Below are positions 19,282-27,737 of a DNA stretch of 64,000 nucleotides, piece by piece. The first letter of the stretch is position 1; each line of letters begins with the position of its first letter. The stretch is taken from positions 62,001 through 126,000 of the forward strand of contig NZ_ATVD01000005.1 in NCBI RefSeq assembly GCF_000420545.1. The letters are read 5' to 3'. Below the pieces are notes generated by a model that was not told where the DNA came from, searched no databases, and was given only the letters and a program-made list of their open reading frames with translations. The DNA is from Arenimonas oryziterrae DSM 21050 = YC6267. Its GTDB lineage: Bacteria > Pseudomonadota > Gammaproteobacteria > Xanthomonadales > Xanthomonadaceae. The position numbers and the translations under genes were made by a program.

Positions 19282-20931
19282 ATGATTGCCGGTTACAAGA
19301 TCCTGCATGAACTGGGACGCGGCGGCATGGCGACGGTCTACCGCGCCGTCCAGGAATCGCTGGGCCGCGAAGTCGCGCTGAAAGTCATGGCGCCGGAGCT
19401 GGCGCGCGATCCGGCCTACGCCGAGCGCTTCCTGCGCGAAGGCAAGGTCGTCGCCCGCCTGCGCCACCGCAACATCGTCACGGTCCACGACATCGGCGTG
19501 ACCAACGAAGGCGCGCCGTACATGGCGATGGAGTTCGTGCCCGGCGGCTCGGTTGCCGCCCGCATCGGCAGCATCGACGCGGCGACGGCCCTGCGCTGCG
19601 TGCGCGAGATCGGCAGCGCGCTCGACCATGCCCACCGCAACGGCGTCGTACATCGCGACGTGAAGCCCGAAAACATCCTCTGCCACGAAGACGGCAGTTT
19701 CCTGCTCAGCGATTTCGGCGTCGCGCGCCTGTCCGAGGCGACCTCGTCGCTGACCGCCGAAGGCGCGACCCTGGGTACGCCGCAGTACATGAGCCCCGAA
19801 CAATGGCGCGGCGAAGAACTCGACGGCCGCTCGGACCTGTATGCGCTCGGCGTGCTGTTCTACCAGTTGCTCACCGGTGCGGCCCCGTATTCGGGCACCG
19901 ACGGCTGGGCGATCGGCATGCAGCACATGACCGCCGAGGTTCCGCGGCTGCCGGCCGACAAAGCGATGTTCCAGCCCTTGCTCGACAGCCTGCTGGCCAA
20001 GCAGCGGGAGAACCGGCCGATGGACGGGGCGGAGGTCGCGCGCCGCGCCGACCTGCTGCTGTCGCAACTTCGCTCGCTGCCTCCGCCACCACCGAATGTC
20101 GCCCCGGCCGGACTGACCACGCCCTTGCCGGCACGTCCGGCGCCGCCCCCGCGGCCAGCCACGCCGCCGCCCGCGCTGCCGCGCGCGACACCGGCACCGG
20201 TGCCGCCGCCGATGCACGCACATTCCCACAGCGGCACGGTGCAACGCGCGGTCGCCGTGCCTGCGCCGGCGTCCTCGTCGAAGCTCGGCCTGCTGCTGGC
20301 GATCGGTGCGGGCGGATTCTTGCTGCTGATCCTTCTGACGATCGGCGGCTATTTCATGTTCAAGGGCATCGCCGACAAGGTTCCGGACACGACGGCCGAT
20401 GCGAGCGATGCGTCTTCCGGCCTCGATGCCGACACCGGCACCGGCACGGACACGCCCAGCACCGACACCGGCAGCCTAGACAAGGCCGACGACAGCAGCG
20501 ATTCGGGCAGCAGCGCCGGCACGGCACCCGATCCGGTGGTGAAAGCCGAGCTCGACAGCCTCGGCGTCAGCTACGAGATCGACGAAGACGGCGACTTCAA
20601 GATCCTCCAGCGCATGGACGATGGTCGTACCCAGCAGAACTGGGTGCGCACGCCGGTCGAGGAGTACGGCACCCTGCGCGTGCGCGAGATCTGGAGCGTC
20701 GGTTACCGCGCCGAGGGCGAGGAGATTCCGCAGGACATCGCGCTGCAACTGTTGCGCGATACGCACGACAAGACGCTCGGTGGCTGGACCTCGCAGACCG
20801 GGACCGCGGTGTTCGTGGTCAAGATTCCCGCCGACGCCAGCGCCGATCAGCTCAAGGATGCGATCGACGCCGCCTCGAGCACGGCCGATGCGATGGAACT
20901 GGTGCTGACCGGCAGCAAGGACGAGTTCTAG
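19282..20931 (+). CDS. Membrane-anchored Ser/Thr protein kinase (PknB-like)
   Basis: Hanks-type kinase, 549 aa. Gly loop LGRGGMATVY (11-20), catalytic Lys34 (VALKVM), HRD loop VVHRDVKPEN (123-131), DFG at 144-146 and GTPQYMSPEQ (165-174); the kinase domain ends near 265. A Pro-rich linker (about 270-330), one membrane helix (LLLAIGAGGFLLLILLTIGG, about 340-360), an Asp/Ser/Thr/Gly-rich spacer and a C-terminal domain of about 135 residues follow; the last should be extracytoplasmic. I do not recognise that domain; it is not PASTA. Divergent from clpB. No cognate phosphatase or FHA gene nearby. Confidence 0.92.
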   Translation: MIAGYKILHELGRGGMATVYRAVQESLGREVALKVMAPELARDPAYAERFLREGKVVARLRHRNIVTVHDIGVTNEGAPYMAMEFVPGGSVAARIGSIDAATALRCVREIGSALDHAHRNGVVHRDVKPENILCHEDGSFLLSDFGVARLSEATSSLTAEGATLGTPQYMSPEQWRGEELDGRSDLYALGVLFYQLLTGAAPYSGTDGWAIGMQHMTAEVPRLPADKAMFQPLLDSLLAKQRENRPMDGAEVARRADLLLSQLRSLPPPPPNVAPAGLTTPLPARPAPPPRPATPPPALPRATPAPVPPPMHAHSHSGTVQRAVAVPAPASSSKLGLLLAIGAGGFLLLILLTIGGYFMFKGIADKVPDTTADASDASSGLDADTGTGTDTPSTDTGSLDKADDSSDSGSSAGTAPDPVVKAELDSLGVSYEIDEDGDFKILQRMDDGRTQQNWVRTPVEEYGTLRVREIWSVGYRAEGEEIPQDIALQLLRDTHDKTLGGWTSQTGTAVFVVKIPADASADQLKDAIDAASSTADAMELVLTGSKDEF

Positions 20932-20949
20932 TCCGGCGGCGCGCGGCGA

Positions 20950-21729
20950 TCAAGCCTCGCGCCAGATCAGCGTAGCCATGCGACCGGTGCGCTGGTCGCG
21001 ACGGTGCGAATAAAAGCGCTGCGGGTCGGAAATCGTGCAAAGACCACCGCCGAACACACGCGTGACGCCGGCGCGCGCCAGCCGCTGGCGCGCCAGCGCA
21101 TACAGATCGACGCGCCAGTGATTTTCCCGCGTGGGCACGAAGGCCATGTCCGCGGCCGGATCGTCGGCCAGGAACGCGGCGCGGACTTCCTCGCCGATTT
21201 CATAGGCCTGCGGACCGGCGGCCGGGCCCAGCCAGGCGAGCAGTCGATCCGGCGACGACTGCATCGCCTGCACCGTTGCCTCCAGCACGCCACCCGCCAA
21301 GCCGCGCCAGCCTCCGTGGGCAGCGCCGAGTTCGCTGCCATCTTCGTGGCAGAGAAGCACCGGCAGACAATCGGCGGTCAGGATCGCCAGCACGATGCCG
21401 GCACTAGACGTGACACTGGCATCGGCGACGGGCTCGAAGGGATCGGACCCGTCGAGCGCCGGCGTGAATTCGGTCTCGCCGGCATCGAAGCGCACCACGT
21501 GCGGGCCATGCACCTGCTGCAACCAGCACGGTGGCGACGGCAGCGACAACACCTGTGCGAGCTGTGCGCGATTGCCGCGTGCGCTGGCCGGATCGTCGCC
21601 ACAGCGCAGGCCGAGATTGAAGCGATCGAAGGGCGCGATCGACTGGCCGGGACCGCTGCGCAACGTGGTTAGGGCCCGCACCGTCGGCGGCGCGGGCCAA
21701 TCAGCTGGCAGGAAGGAAGCGGCGGACAT
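20950..21729 (-). CDS. pgeF: PgeF/YfiH laccase-domain protein
   Basis: Member of the YfiH/DUF152 family, described as a peptidoglycan editing factor and as a purine nucleoside phosphorylase-like multicopper fold. 259 aa. Metal-ligand motifs: LQQVHGPHVV, ILTADCLPVLL and GAAHGGWRGLAGGVLEATV. Its ATG overlaps the rluD stop by one base (TGATG), so the two are translationally coupled. Converges with the kinase gene. Confidence 0.93.
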   Translation of the reverse strand: MSAASFLPADWPAPPTVRALTTLRSGPGQSIAPFDRFNLGLRCGDDPASARGNRAQLAQVLSLPSPPCWLQQVHGPHVVRFDAGETEFTPALDGSDPFEPVADASVTSSAGIVLAILTADCLPVLLCHEDGSELGAAHGGWRGLAGGVLEATVQAMQSSPDRLLAWLGPAAGPQAYEIGEEVRAAFLADDPAADMAFVPTRENHWRVDLYALARQRLARAGVTRVFGGGLCTISDPQRFYSHRRDQRTGRMATLIWREA

Positions 21730-22724
21730 CAGCCCTTGAAGGCTGCCGTATCGGCGCGCAGATCGCGGATCAGGGTCTGCATGTCGGCGGGGATCGGCGC
21801 TTGTGTGCTGATCGTCAAGCCGCTGACCGGGTGCACGAATTCGAGCTTTTCCGCGTGCAAGGCCTGGCGGCGGAAGCTGCGCAGGGTTTCAGCGAGTTCG
21901 GCGGTTGCGCCCTTGGGCTGGCGATAGGAGCCGCCGTAGAGCGGATCGCCGACCAGCGGATGCCGCGCATGCGCCATATGCACGCGGATCTGGTGCGTGC
22001 GGCCGGTCTCCAGGCGACACTCGACCAGCGTGTGCGCGCGGAAGCGTTCGCGCACGCGGTAGTGCGTGATCGCCTCGCGACCCGCACCTTCCTTGACCAC
22101 GGCCTGGCGGATGCGGTCGGACGGATGCCGGCCGATCGGTGCGTCGACGGTGCCGCCGGCTATCATCGGCCCGACCACCACGGCGACGTACTGGCGATGC
22201 ACCTCGCGATTGGACAGCTGTTCGACCAGCAGCGAATGCGAGCGCAGCGAGCGCGCGATGACCATCAAGCCGGACGTGTCCTTGTCCAGCCGGTGCACGA
22301 TGCCCGCGCGCGGCAATTCGGCCATGCGCGCGTCGAAATGCAGCAGGGCATTGACCATCGTGCCGCGCGGATTGCCCGCGCCCGGGTGCACGACCAGGCC
22401 CGCGGGCTTGTCGACCACCAGCACGTCCTCGTCCTGGTAGACCATGTCCAGTGCGATGTCCTCGGCCTCGGCCGTGGTCTCGATCTCGGTCTTCACGCTC
22501 AGGGTCACCGGCTCGCCGCCGCGGACCGGATCGCGCGGTTTCACCGACTGGCCGTCCAGCAGCGCGCTGCCGGCCTTGATCCATTCGGTCAGGCGGGACC
22601 GCGAAAATTCGGGGAACATCTCGGCCAAGGCCTGGTCGAAGCGCTTGCCGGCAAGCTCGACCGGCACCTGGGCCTCGAGCAGTTCGTAGTCGGCTTCGTC
22701 GTTGTCTGGTACGGCTGATTGCAT
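21729..22724 (-). CDS. rluD: RluD, 23S rRNA pseudouridine synthase
   Basis: Makes the pseudouridines of helix 69 in 23S rRNA (1911/1915/1917 in E. coli). 331 aa. N-terminal S4 domain ([29 protein letters not shown]) and the catalytic Asp motif [18 protein letters not shown]. Divergent from bamD and coupled to pgeF downstream, the standard gammaproteobacterial order bamD / rluD-pgeF. Confidence 0.97.
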   Translation of the reverse strand: MQSAVPDNDEADYELLEAQVPVELAGKRFDQALAEMFPEFSRSRLTEWIKAGSALLDGQSVKPRDPVRGGEPVTLSVKTEIETTAEAEDIALDMVYQDEDVLVVDKPAGLVVHPGAGNPRGTMVNALLHFDARMAELPRAGIVHRLDKDTSGLMVIARSLRSHSLLVEQLSNREVHRQYVAVVVGPMIAGGTVDAPIGRHPSDRIRQAVVKEGAGREAITHYRVRERFRAHTLVECRLETGRTHQIRVHMAHARHPLVGDPLYGGSYRQPKGATAELAETLRSFRRQALHAEKLEFVHPVSGLTISTQAPIPADMQTLIRDLRADTAAFKG

Positions 22725-22800
22725 GTTCGGGCCCGGAAATGGAGCCGCTGGCCCCGGAGTGTCCGCCCCGCCTTCATGGAGGCGGGCTGGAGCTTTCGGT

Positions 22801-22806
22801 TATTAT
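22801..22806 (+). promoter_or_regulatory. Candidate -10 box for bamD
   Basis: TATTAT lies 43 bases before the bamD ATG in the 125-base rluD-bamD divergent gap. No convincing -35 hexamer is seen at 16-18 bases upstream, so this is tentative. Confidence 0.3.
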
Positions 22807-22849
22807 CCCTCAATTGCTGCCCGCCAGCCCTCAGAAAAGCCCACTCCTG

Positions 22850-23692
22850 ATGATCCGCCTCTCCGGTTTGCCGCGTTTTTTCCTTTTCCTCGCCCTCGCC
22901 CTGAGTCTGGGTGGCTGCAAGACCGTCAGTGGCTGGTTTGGCGACAAGCAGGCCGAAACCGAGACCTTGCCGGTCGATCAGCTTTACGCGCAGGGCAAGA
23001 TGCTGCGTGAGAAAGGCGACTACGAGCGCGCCTCCAAGTACTTCCAGCGCCTCGTCGCCCGCTTTCCCTACGGCCCCTACAGCGAGCAGGCGCAGCTGGA
23101 ACTGGCCTACGCCCAGTACAAGACCGGCAAGCCCGAAGACGCGACGCCCGCGATCGACCGCTTCATCCGTACCTATCCGCGCCACCAGTACATCGACTAC
23201 GCGTACTACCTGAAGGCGCTGATCAACTTCGACCGCGACGTCGGCTTCGTCTCGCGGATTGCCGGACGCGATCCGTCCGCGCGCGATCTCGCCGGTCCGA
23301 TCCAGAGCTACAACGACTTCAACGAAGTCCTGCGCCGCTTCCCCAACAGCCGCTATGCGCCCGATGCGCGCCAGCGCATGGTGCACCTGCGCAATGAGCT
23401 GGCCCGCTACGAAATGATCGTGGGCCTGTACTACCTGCGTCGCGGCGCCTATGTGTCGGCAGCCAATCGCGGCAAGTACCTCATCGAGACCTACCCGCAG
23501 AGCCAGTACGACGGCGATGCGGTCGCGCTGATGGCAGCCTCGTACGGCGCGCTCGGCGAGAAGCAGCTGTCCGATGACGCCCGCCGCGTCCTCGAGAAGA
23601 ACTACCCGCAGCATCCCTACCTCAGCGGCGACTGGCCCAAGAAGAAGGGCGCCTGGCGCCAGCTCAATCCCTTCCAGGGCGAGCTGAAGTAA
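22850..23692 (+). CDS. bamD: BamD, outer-membrane assembly lipoprotein
   Basis: Essential lipoprotein of the BAM complex that folds outer-membrane proteins. 280 aa from the ATG at 22850. Leader MIRLSGLPRFFLFLALALSL ends in lipobox LGGC (Cys23). TPR-like repeats follow (LYAQGKMLREKGDYERASKY, YIDYAYYLKAL), plus the conserved QSYNDFNEVLRRFPNSRYA and a C-terminal PQHPYLSGDWP segment. An intrinsic terminator follows at once. Confidence 0.96.
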   Translation: MIRLSGLPRFFLFLALALSLGGCKTVSGWFGDKQAETETLPVDQLYAQGKMLREKGDYERASKYFQRLVARFPYGPYSEQAQLELAYAQYKTGKPEDATPAIDRFIRTYPRHQYIDYAYYLKALINFDRDVGFVSRIAGRDPSARDLAGPIQSYNDFNEVLRRFPNSRYAPDARQRMVHLRNELARYEMIVGLYYLRRGAYVSAANRGKYLIETYPQSQYDGDAVALMAASYGALGEKQLSDDARRVLEKNYPQHPYLSGDWPKKKGAWRQLNPFQGELK

Positions 23693-23700
23693 GAAAGAGA

Positions 23701-23726
23701 ACCCCGCCTTGGCGGGGTTTTTTTTG
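23701..23726 (+). terminator. Intrinsic terminator of bamD
   Basis: Perfect 8-bp G+C-rich stem (ACCCCGCC / GGCGGGGT) with a 2-base loop, followed by a run of T, 8 bases after the bamD stop. The opposite strand lacks a comparable T-run, so it serves bamD rather than nadE. Confidence 0.92.
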
Positions 23727-23736
23727 GGCGATCTTC

Positions 23737-25374
23737 TTATCCGGAATAACCTGACGTGATCGGATAACGCCGCTCGCGACCGAAGGCCCGCCGCGACAGC
23801 TTCGGTCCCGGCGCCGCCTGTCGGCGCTTCCACTCGCTGTTCTTCACCAGCCGCACAATGCGGCGCACCGTGTCGGCGTCGAAGCCCTCGGCGATGATCT
23901 CGTCCGCGGATTTTTCCTGGTCGATGTGACGCAGCAGGATCGCGTCGAGCAAAGCATAGGGCGGCAGCGAATCCTGGTCGGTCTGGTTTTCGCGCAGCTC
24001 CGCCGAGGGTGCGCGCTCGATCACGGCGACCGGGATCACTTCCGCGCCGTCGACGGCCTGGGCATTGCGCCAGCGGCACAGGTCGTAGACCTCGGTTTTG
24101 TACAGGTCCTTGATCGGCGCAAATCCGCCGCACATGTCGCCGTAGATCGTCGCGTAACCGACCGCGTACTCGCTCTTGTTGCCCGTGGTCAGCAGCAGAC
24201 CGCCGAACTTGTTCGACAAGGCCATCAGGATGGCGCCGCGGCTGCGCGACTGCAGGTTCTCCTCGGCCACGTCCGGCGCGCGCCCGGCAAACATCGGCGC
24301 CAGTGCCTGCAGGAAGCCCTCGAACGGCGCTTCGATGGCCACCGTCTCGATGCGTACACCCAGCGCCTGCGCTTGGTCGGCCGCGAGGTCGTTGCTCATA
24401 TCCGAGGTGTAGCGCGAAGGCAGTCGCACCGCGGTGACATTCTCCGCGCCCAAGGCATCGACCGCGAGCGCGAGCACGAGCGCGGAATCCACGCCGCCCG
24501 ACAGCCCCAGCCACGCCGTCTTGAAACCGTTCTTCCCGCAATAGTCACGGATGCCACGCACGATCGCGCGGTAGGCGAGGGATTCGACGCTCTCGTCGGT
24601 TTCCTGCGGCCACTGCACGCGCGAGAACTTGCCGGTCGCCGGATCGAGATCGGCAAGCAGCAGATGCTCCTCGAACGCGCGCGCGGCCGGATGCACACTG
24701 CCGTCGGCATCAGCCAGATCGGACGCGCCGTCGAACACCAGCTCGTCCTGGCCGCCGACGACATTGAGATAGGCCAGCGCCACCTGCGACTCGCGCACGC
24801 GCTGGGTCAACAGTTCGTCGCGCTGCAGGGACTTGCCGCGATCGAACGGCGACGCGTTCGGCACCACGACCAGGCGCGCGCCGAGGGCCACGGTATCGGC
24901 CAGCGGTTCGGCGAACCAGAGGTCTTCGCAGATCACCAGTCCGACCATCGTACCGTTGACGTCAAACACGCAGGCTTCGTTGTCGCTGGCGAAATAGCGG
25001 CGTTCGTCGAACACCGCGTAGTTGGGCAATTCGCGCTTGTGGTAGGTCGTTTCGACGCCGCCGTCGCGCAACACGCTTGCGGCGTTGAACACCACCGGTC
25101 CCACCGCCTGCGGCCAGCCGACGACCGCGACGATGCCATGCACGCCTGCGGCAATCGCGTCGATCGCTCGTTGGCAATCGGCGAGAAAAGCCGGGCGCAG
25201 CAGCAGGTCTTCCGGCGGGTAGCCGCTGAGCGCCAGTTCCGGGAAAAACACCAGATCGGCGTGGTGCGCGTCGCGGGCTTCGGCGATCAGCGCCGCGATA
25301 CGCGCGGCATTGGCCTCGATCGCCCCGACCGGGAAATCGAACTGGGCAAGGGCGACGCGGAGCGGCTTGGACAT
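23737..25374 (-). CDS. nadE: Glutamine-dependent NAD+ synthetase
   Basis: Final step of NAD synthesis: amidates nicotinate adenine dinucleotide using glutamine. 545 aa two-domain form. N-terminal nitrilase-type glutaminase with catalytic triad Glu46 (FFPELALSGYPPED), Lys113 (YHKRELPNY) and Cys149 (LVICEDLWFAEP). C-terminal synthetase with the P-loop LGLSGGVDSALVLALAVDA and LLTTGNKSEYAVGYATIYGD. Downstream of sucD on the same strand but separated from it by a REPIN. Confidence 0.97.
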   Translation of the reverse strand: MSKPLRVALAQFDFPVGAIEANAARIAALIAEARDAHHADLVFFPELALSGYPPEDLLLRPAFLADCQRAIDAIAAGVHGIVAVVGWPQAVGPVVFNAASVLRDGGVETTYHKRELPNYAVFDERRYFASDNEACVFDVNGTMVGLVICEDLWFAEPLADTVALGARLVVVPNASPFDRGKSLQRDELLTQRVRESQVALAYLNVVGGQDELVFDGASDLADADGSVHPAARAFEEHLLLADLDPATGKFSRVQWPQETDESVESLAYRAIVRGIRDYCGKNGFKTAWLGLSGGVDSALVLALAVDALGAENVTAVRLPSRYTSDMSNDLAADQAQALGVRIETVAIEAPFEGFLQALAPMFAGRAPDVAEENLQSRSRGAILMALSNKFGGLLLTTGNKSEYAVGYATIYGDMCGGFAPIKDLYKTEVYDLCRWRNAQAVDGAEVIPVAVIERAPSAELRENQTDQDSLPPYALLDAILLRHIDQEKSADEIIAEGFDADTVRRIVRLVKNSEWKRRQAAPGPKLSRRAFGRERRYPITSGYSG

Positions 25375-25390
25375 CGGTTCAGTTCACCCT

Positions 25391-25451
25391 GGTAGGAGCC
25401 AGCTTGCTGGCGACAAGCGCAGATCCGGTCGCCAGCAAGCTGGCTCCTACC
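25391..25451. repeat. REPIN: two REP elements in perfect inverted orientation
   Basis: Two exact 24-base copies (GGTAGGAGCCAGCTTGCTGG + CGAC) face each other at 25391-25414 and 25428-25451 with 13 bases between. Each carries its own small palindrome GCCAGC-TT-GCTGGC. This is the classic REPIN layout mobilised by RAYT (TnpA-REP) enzymes; no RAYT gene is in the window. It fills most of the sucD-nadE gap. A third, unpaired copy sits at 12226-12246. Confidence 0.92.
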
Positions 25452-25460
25452 GAGCCCGAC

Positions 25461-26336
25461 TCAGGCCTTCATGCGCTCGGCAATGGCCTTGCCCAGATCG
25501 CCCGGCGAACGGACGGTGGTCACGCCGGCTTTTTCCAGCGCGGCGAACTTGCCCGCGGCGGTGCCCTTGCCACCCGAGGCGATCGCACCGGCATGGCCCA
25601 TGCGCTTGCCTTCCGGCGCGCTGGCGCCGGCGATGAAGCCGACGACGGGCTTGGTCACGTACTCGGCGATGAATTCGGCCGCCTCTTCCTCGGCGCTGCC
25701 GCCGATTTCGCCGACCATGATGATGCCTTCGGTCTGCGGATCGTCCTGGAACAGGCGCAGGCAGTCGATGAAGTTCATGCCCTGCATCGGATCGCCGCCG
25801 ATGCCGATGCAGGTCGACTGACCGAGCTTGGCGTCGGTGGTCTGCTTGACCGCTTCATAGGTCAGCGTGCCCGAGCGCGACACGATGCCGACCTTGCCGG
25901 GCATATGGATGTGGCCGGGCATGATGCCGATCTTGCATTCGCCCGGGGTGATGATGCCGGGGCAGTTCGGGCCGATCAGCACGACGTCCTCGTAACCCTT
26001 GAGCGTGTTCTTCACGCGCAGCATGTCGAGCACCGGAATGCCTTCGGTGATGCAGACGATCACACGGATGCCGGCATCGGCCGCCTCGAGGATCGCGTCG
26101 GCCGCGAACGGCGGCGGCACGTAGATCACGGACGCATCGGCGCCGGTTTCGTTGACCGCGTCAGCGACCGTGTTGAACACCGGCAGGCCGATATGGGTGG
26201 TGCCACCCTTGCCCGGGGTCACGCCGCCGACGACCTTGGTGCCGTAGTCGAGCATCTGCTCGGCATGGAAGGTGCCCTGGGTGCCGGTGAAGCCCTGCAC
26301 GATGACCTTCGTGTTCTTGTTGACGAGAACGCTCAT
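25461..26336 (-). CDS. sucD: Succinyl-CoA synthetase, alpha subunit
   Basis: TCA-cycle enzyme making succinate and ATP or GTP; the alpha subunit binds CoA and carries the phosphohistidine. 291 aa from the ATG at 26336 ([20 protein letters not shown]). CoA-binding Rossmann domain, ligase domain and the active-site His in [17 protein letters not shown]. Follows sucC after a 58-base gap containing a 10-bp hairpin; this order (sucC then sucD) is normal. Confidence 0.98.
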   Translation of the reverse strand: MSVLVNKNTKVIVQGFTGTQGTFHAEQMLDYGTKVVGGVTPGKGGTTHIGLPVFNTVADAVNETGADASVIYVPPPFAADAILEAADAGIRVIVCITEGIPVLDMLRVKNTLKGYEDVVLIGPNCPGIITPGECKIGIMPGHIHMPGKVGIVSRSGTLTYEAVKQTTDAKLGQSTCIGIGGDPMQGMNFIDCLRLFQDDPQTEGIIMVGEIGGSAEEEAAEFIAEYVTKPVVGFIAGASAPEGKRMGHAGAIASGGKGTAAGKFAALEKAGVTTVRSPGDLGKAIAERMKA

Positions 26337-26363
26337 GTAATTCAGTTCCTTGGATGGTGTCTC

Positions 26364-26385
26364 CCTCTCCCGCAAGCGGGAGAGG
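26364..26385. repeat. 10-bp perfect hairpin between sucC and sucD
   Basis: CCTCTCCCGC pairs with GCGGGAGAGG across a 2-base AA loop. The sequence CTCTCCCGCAAGCGGGAGAG is one I recall as a common dispersed palindrome in Proteobacteria. Lacking a T-run, it probably stabilises or partly attenuates the sucC-sucD transcript rather than ending it. Confidence 0.75.
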
Positions 26386-26394
26386 AAATTTGGC

Positions 26395-27558
26395 TTAGCC
26401 CTTGGCGGCAGCGACGACCTTCTTCGCGCCATCATTGATGTCGTCGGCCGCCGTGATGGCGAGGCCGCTGTTCTTGAGCAATTCCTTGCCCTTCTCGACA
26501 TTGGTGCCTTCCAGGCGCACCACGACCGGAACCTTGACGTCGACTTCCTTGACGGCGGCGATGATGCCTTCGGCGATCATGTCGCAGCGGACGATGCCAC
26601 CGAAAATGTTGACGAAGATCGCCTTCACGCTGGACGACTTGAGGATGAGCTTGAACGCCTCGGTCACGCGCTCCTTGGTGGCGCCGCCGCCGACGTCGAG
26701 GAAGTTCGCCGGCGAACCGCCGTTGAGCGAAATGACGTCCATCGTCGCCATCGCCAGACCGGCGCCGTTGACCATGCAGCCAATGTTGCCGTCCATGGTG
26801 ACGTAGTTGAGGTCGTGCTGGCTGGCGAGCACTTCGGTCTCGTCTTCCTGGCGGATGTCGCGCATCGCGGCCAGATCCGGATGACGGAAGGTCGCGTTGT
26901 CGTCGGAATTGATCTTGCCGTCGAGCACGGCGAGGTCCCCGCTCTTGAGGATGGCGAGCGGGTTGAGCTCGACCAGAGCGAGATCCTTGTCGTTGAACAG
27001 CTTGTACAGGCCCAGCATGATCTTGGTCAGCTGGCCGACCTGCTTGGCGTTCAGGCCCAGTGAGAAGCCCATCTCGCGGCACTGGTAGGGCTGCAGGCCC
27101 TGGACGTAGTTCACGTGCAGGCTCTTGATCGCGTCCGGATTGTCGTGCGCGGTCTTCTCGATCTCCACGCCGCCTTCGGCCGAGGCGATGAAGGTGATGG
27201 TCTTGCTGCTGCGGTCGGTCAGGACCGACAGGTAGAGCTCGTTGGCGATGTCGGTGCCTTCGCAGATCAGCACGGTGTCGATCGGCAGCGCCACGCCGGC
27301 GGACTGGTAGGTCTCCATGCGGGTACCGAGCATCGCGGCCGCGTACTGCTTCACTTCGTCATAGGACTTGGCGAGCTTGACGCCGCCGGCCTTGCCGCGG
27401 CCGCCGGCGTGAATCTGCGCCTTGACCACCCACAGGGTGCCGGGGATCGCCTTGGCGGCGGCTACGGCTTCTTCCGGGTTGCGCGCGACGCGCCCGGCGG
27501 GGACGGCAATGCCGTAGTCGGCAAACAGCTGCTTTGCCTGATACTCGTGAAAATTCAT
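26395..27558 (-). CDS. sucC: Succinyl-CoA synthetase, beta subunit (ADP-forming type)
   Basis: Nucleotide- and succinate-binding partner of SucD. 387 aa. ATP-grasp N-terminal domain ([37 protein letters not shown]) and C-terminal ligase domain ([38 protein letters not shown]). Divergent from pilS. It is not adjacent to sucAB here, so the pair stands alone beside pilSR. Confidence 0.98.
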   Translation of the reverse strand: MNFHEYQAKQLFADYGIAVPAGRVARNPEEAVAAAKAIPGTLWVVKAQIHAGGRGKAGGVKLAKSYDEVKQYAAAMLGTRMETYQSAGVALPIDTVLICEGTDIANELYLSVLTDRSSKTITFIASAEGGVEIEKTAHDNPDAIKSLHVNYVQGLQPYQCREMGFSLGLNAKQVGQLTKIMLGLYKLFNDKDLALVELNPLAILKSGDLAVLDGKINSDDNATFRHPDLAAMRDIRQEDETEVLASQHDLNYVTMDGNIGCMVNGAGLAMATMDVISLNGGSPANFLDVGGGATKERVTEAFKLILKSSSVKAIFVNIFGGIVRCDMIAEGIIAAVKEVDVKVPVVVRLEGTNVEKGKELLKNSGLAITAADDINDGAKKVVAAAKG

Positions 27559-27694
27559 GCGACACCTTCGAAAGGATCGGCGAGACGCCGGGTACTGGCT
27601 ACATCGGGGGCCGGCAAGGTCTGGAACGCCGCCGACCCGAAAGGGGCCGTATTGTCGCCGACCCCCCCGGCAAAGGCAAAGCGGCCATCACGCT

Positions 27695-27700
27695 TATACT
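27695..27700 (+). promoter_or_regulatory. Candidate -10 box for pilS
   Basis: TATACT, five of six matches to the sigma-70 -10 consensus, 38 bases before the pilS ATG in the 179-base sucC-pilS divergent gap. No good -35 is seen at the right spacing. Confidence 0.4.
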
Positions 27701-27737
27701 CAAGGCCTCCGCGCCTTCCCGAGCTCGCCGTCCCACG

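Noticed and set aside
16752-19310. 852-codon frame opposite clpB
   Set aside because: Antisense artefact of high G+C third positions; no domain seen.
22589-24541. 650-codon minus-strand frame covering bamD and part of nadE
   Set aside because: The part over nadE is a frame-shifted reading of nadE, and the rest is antisense to bamD and runs through its terminator.
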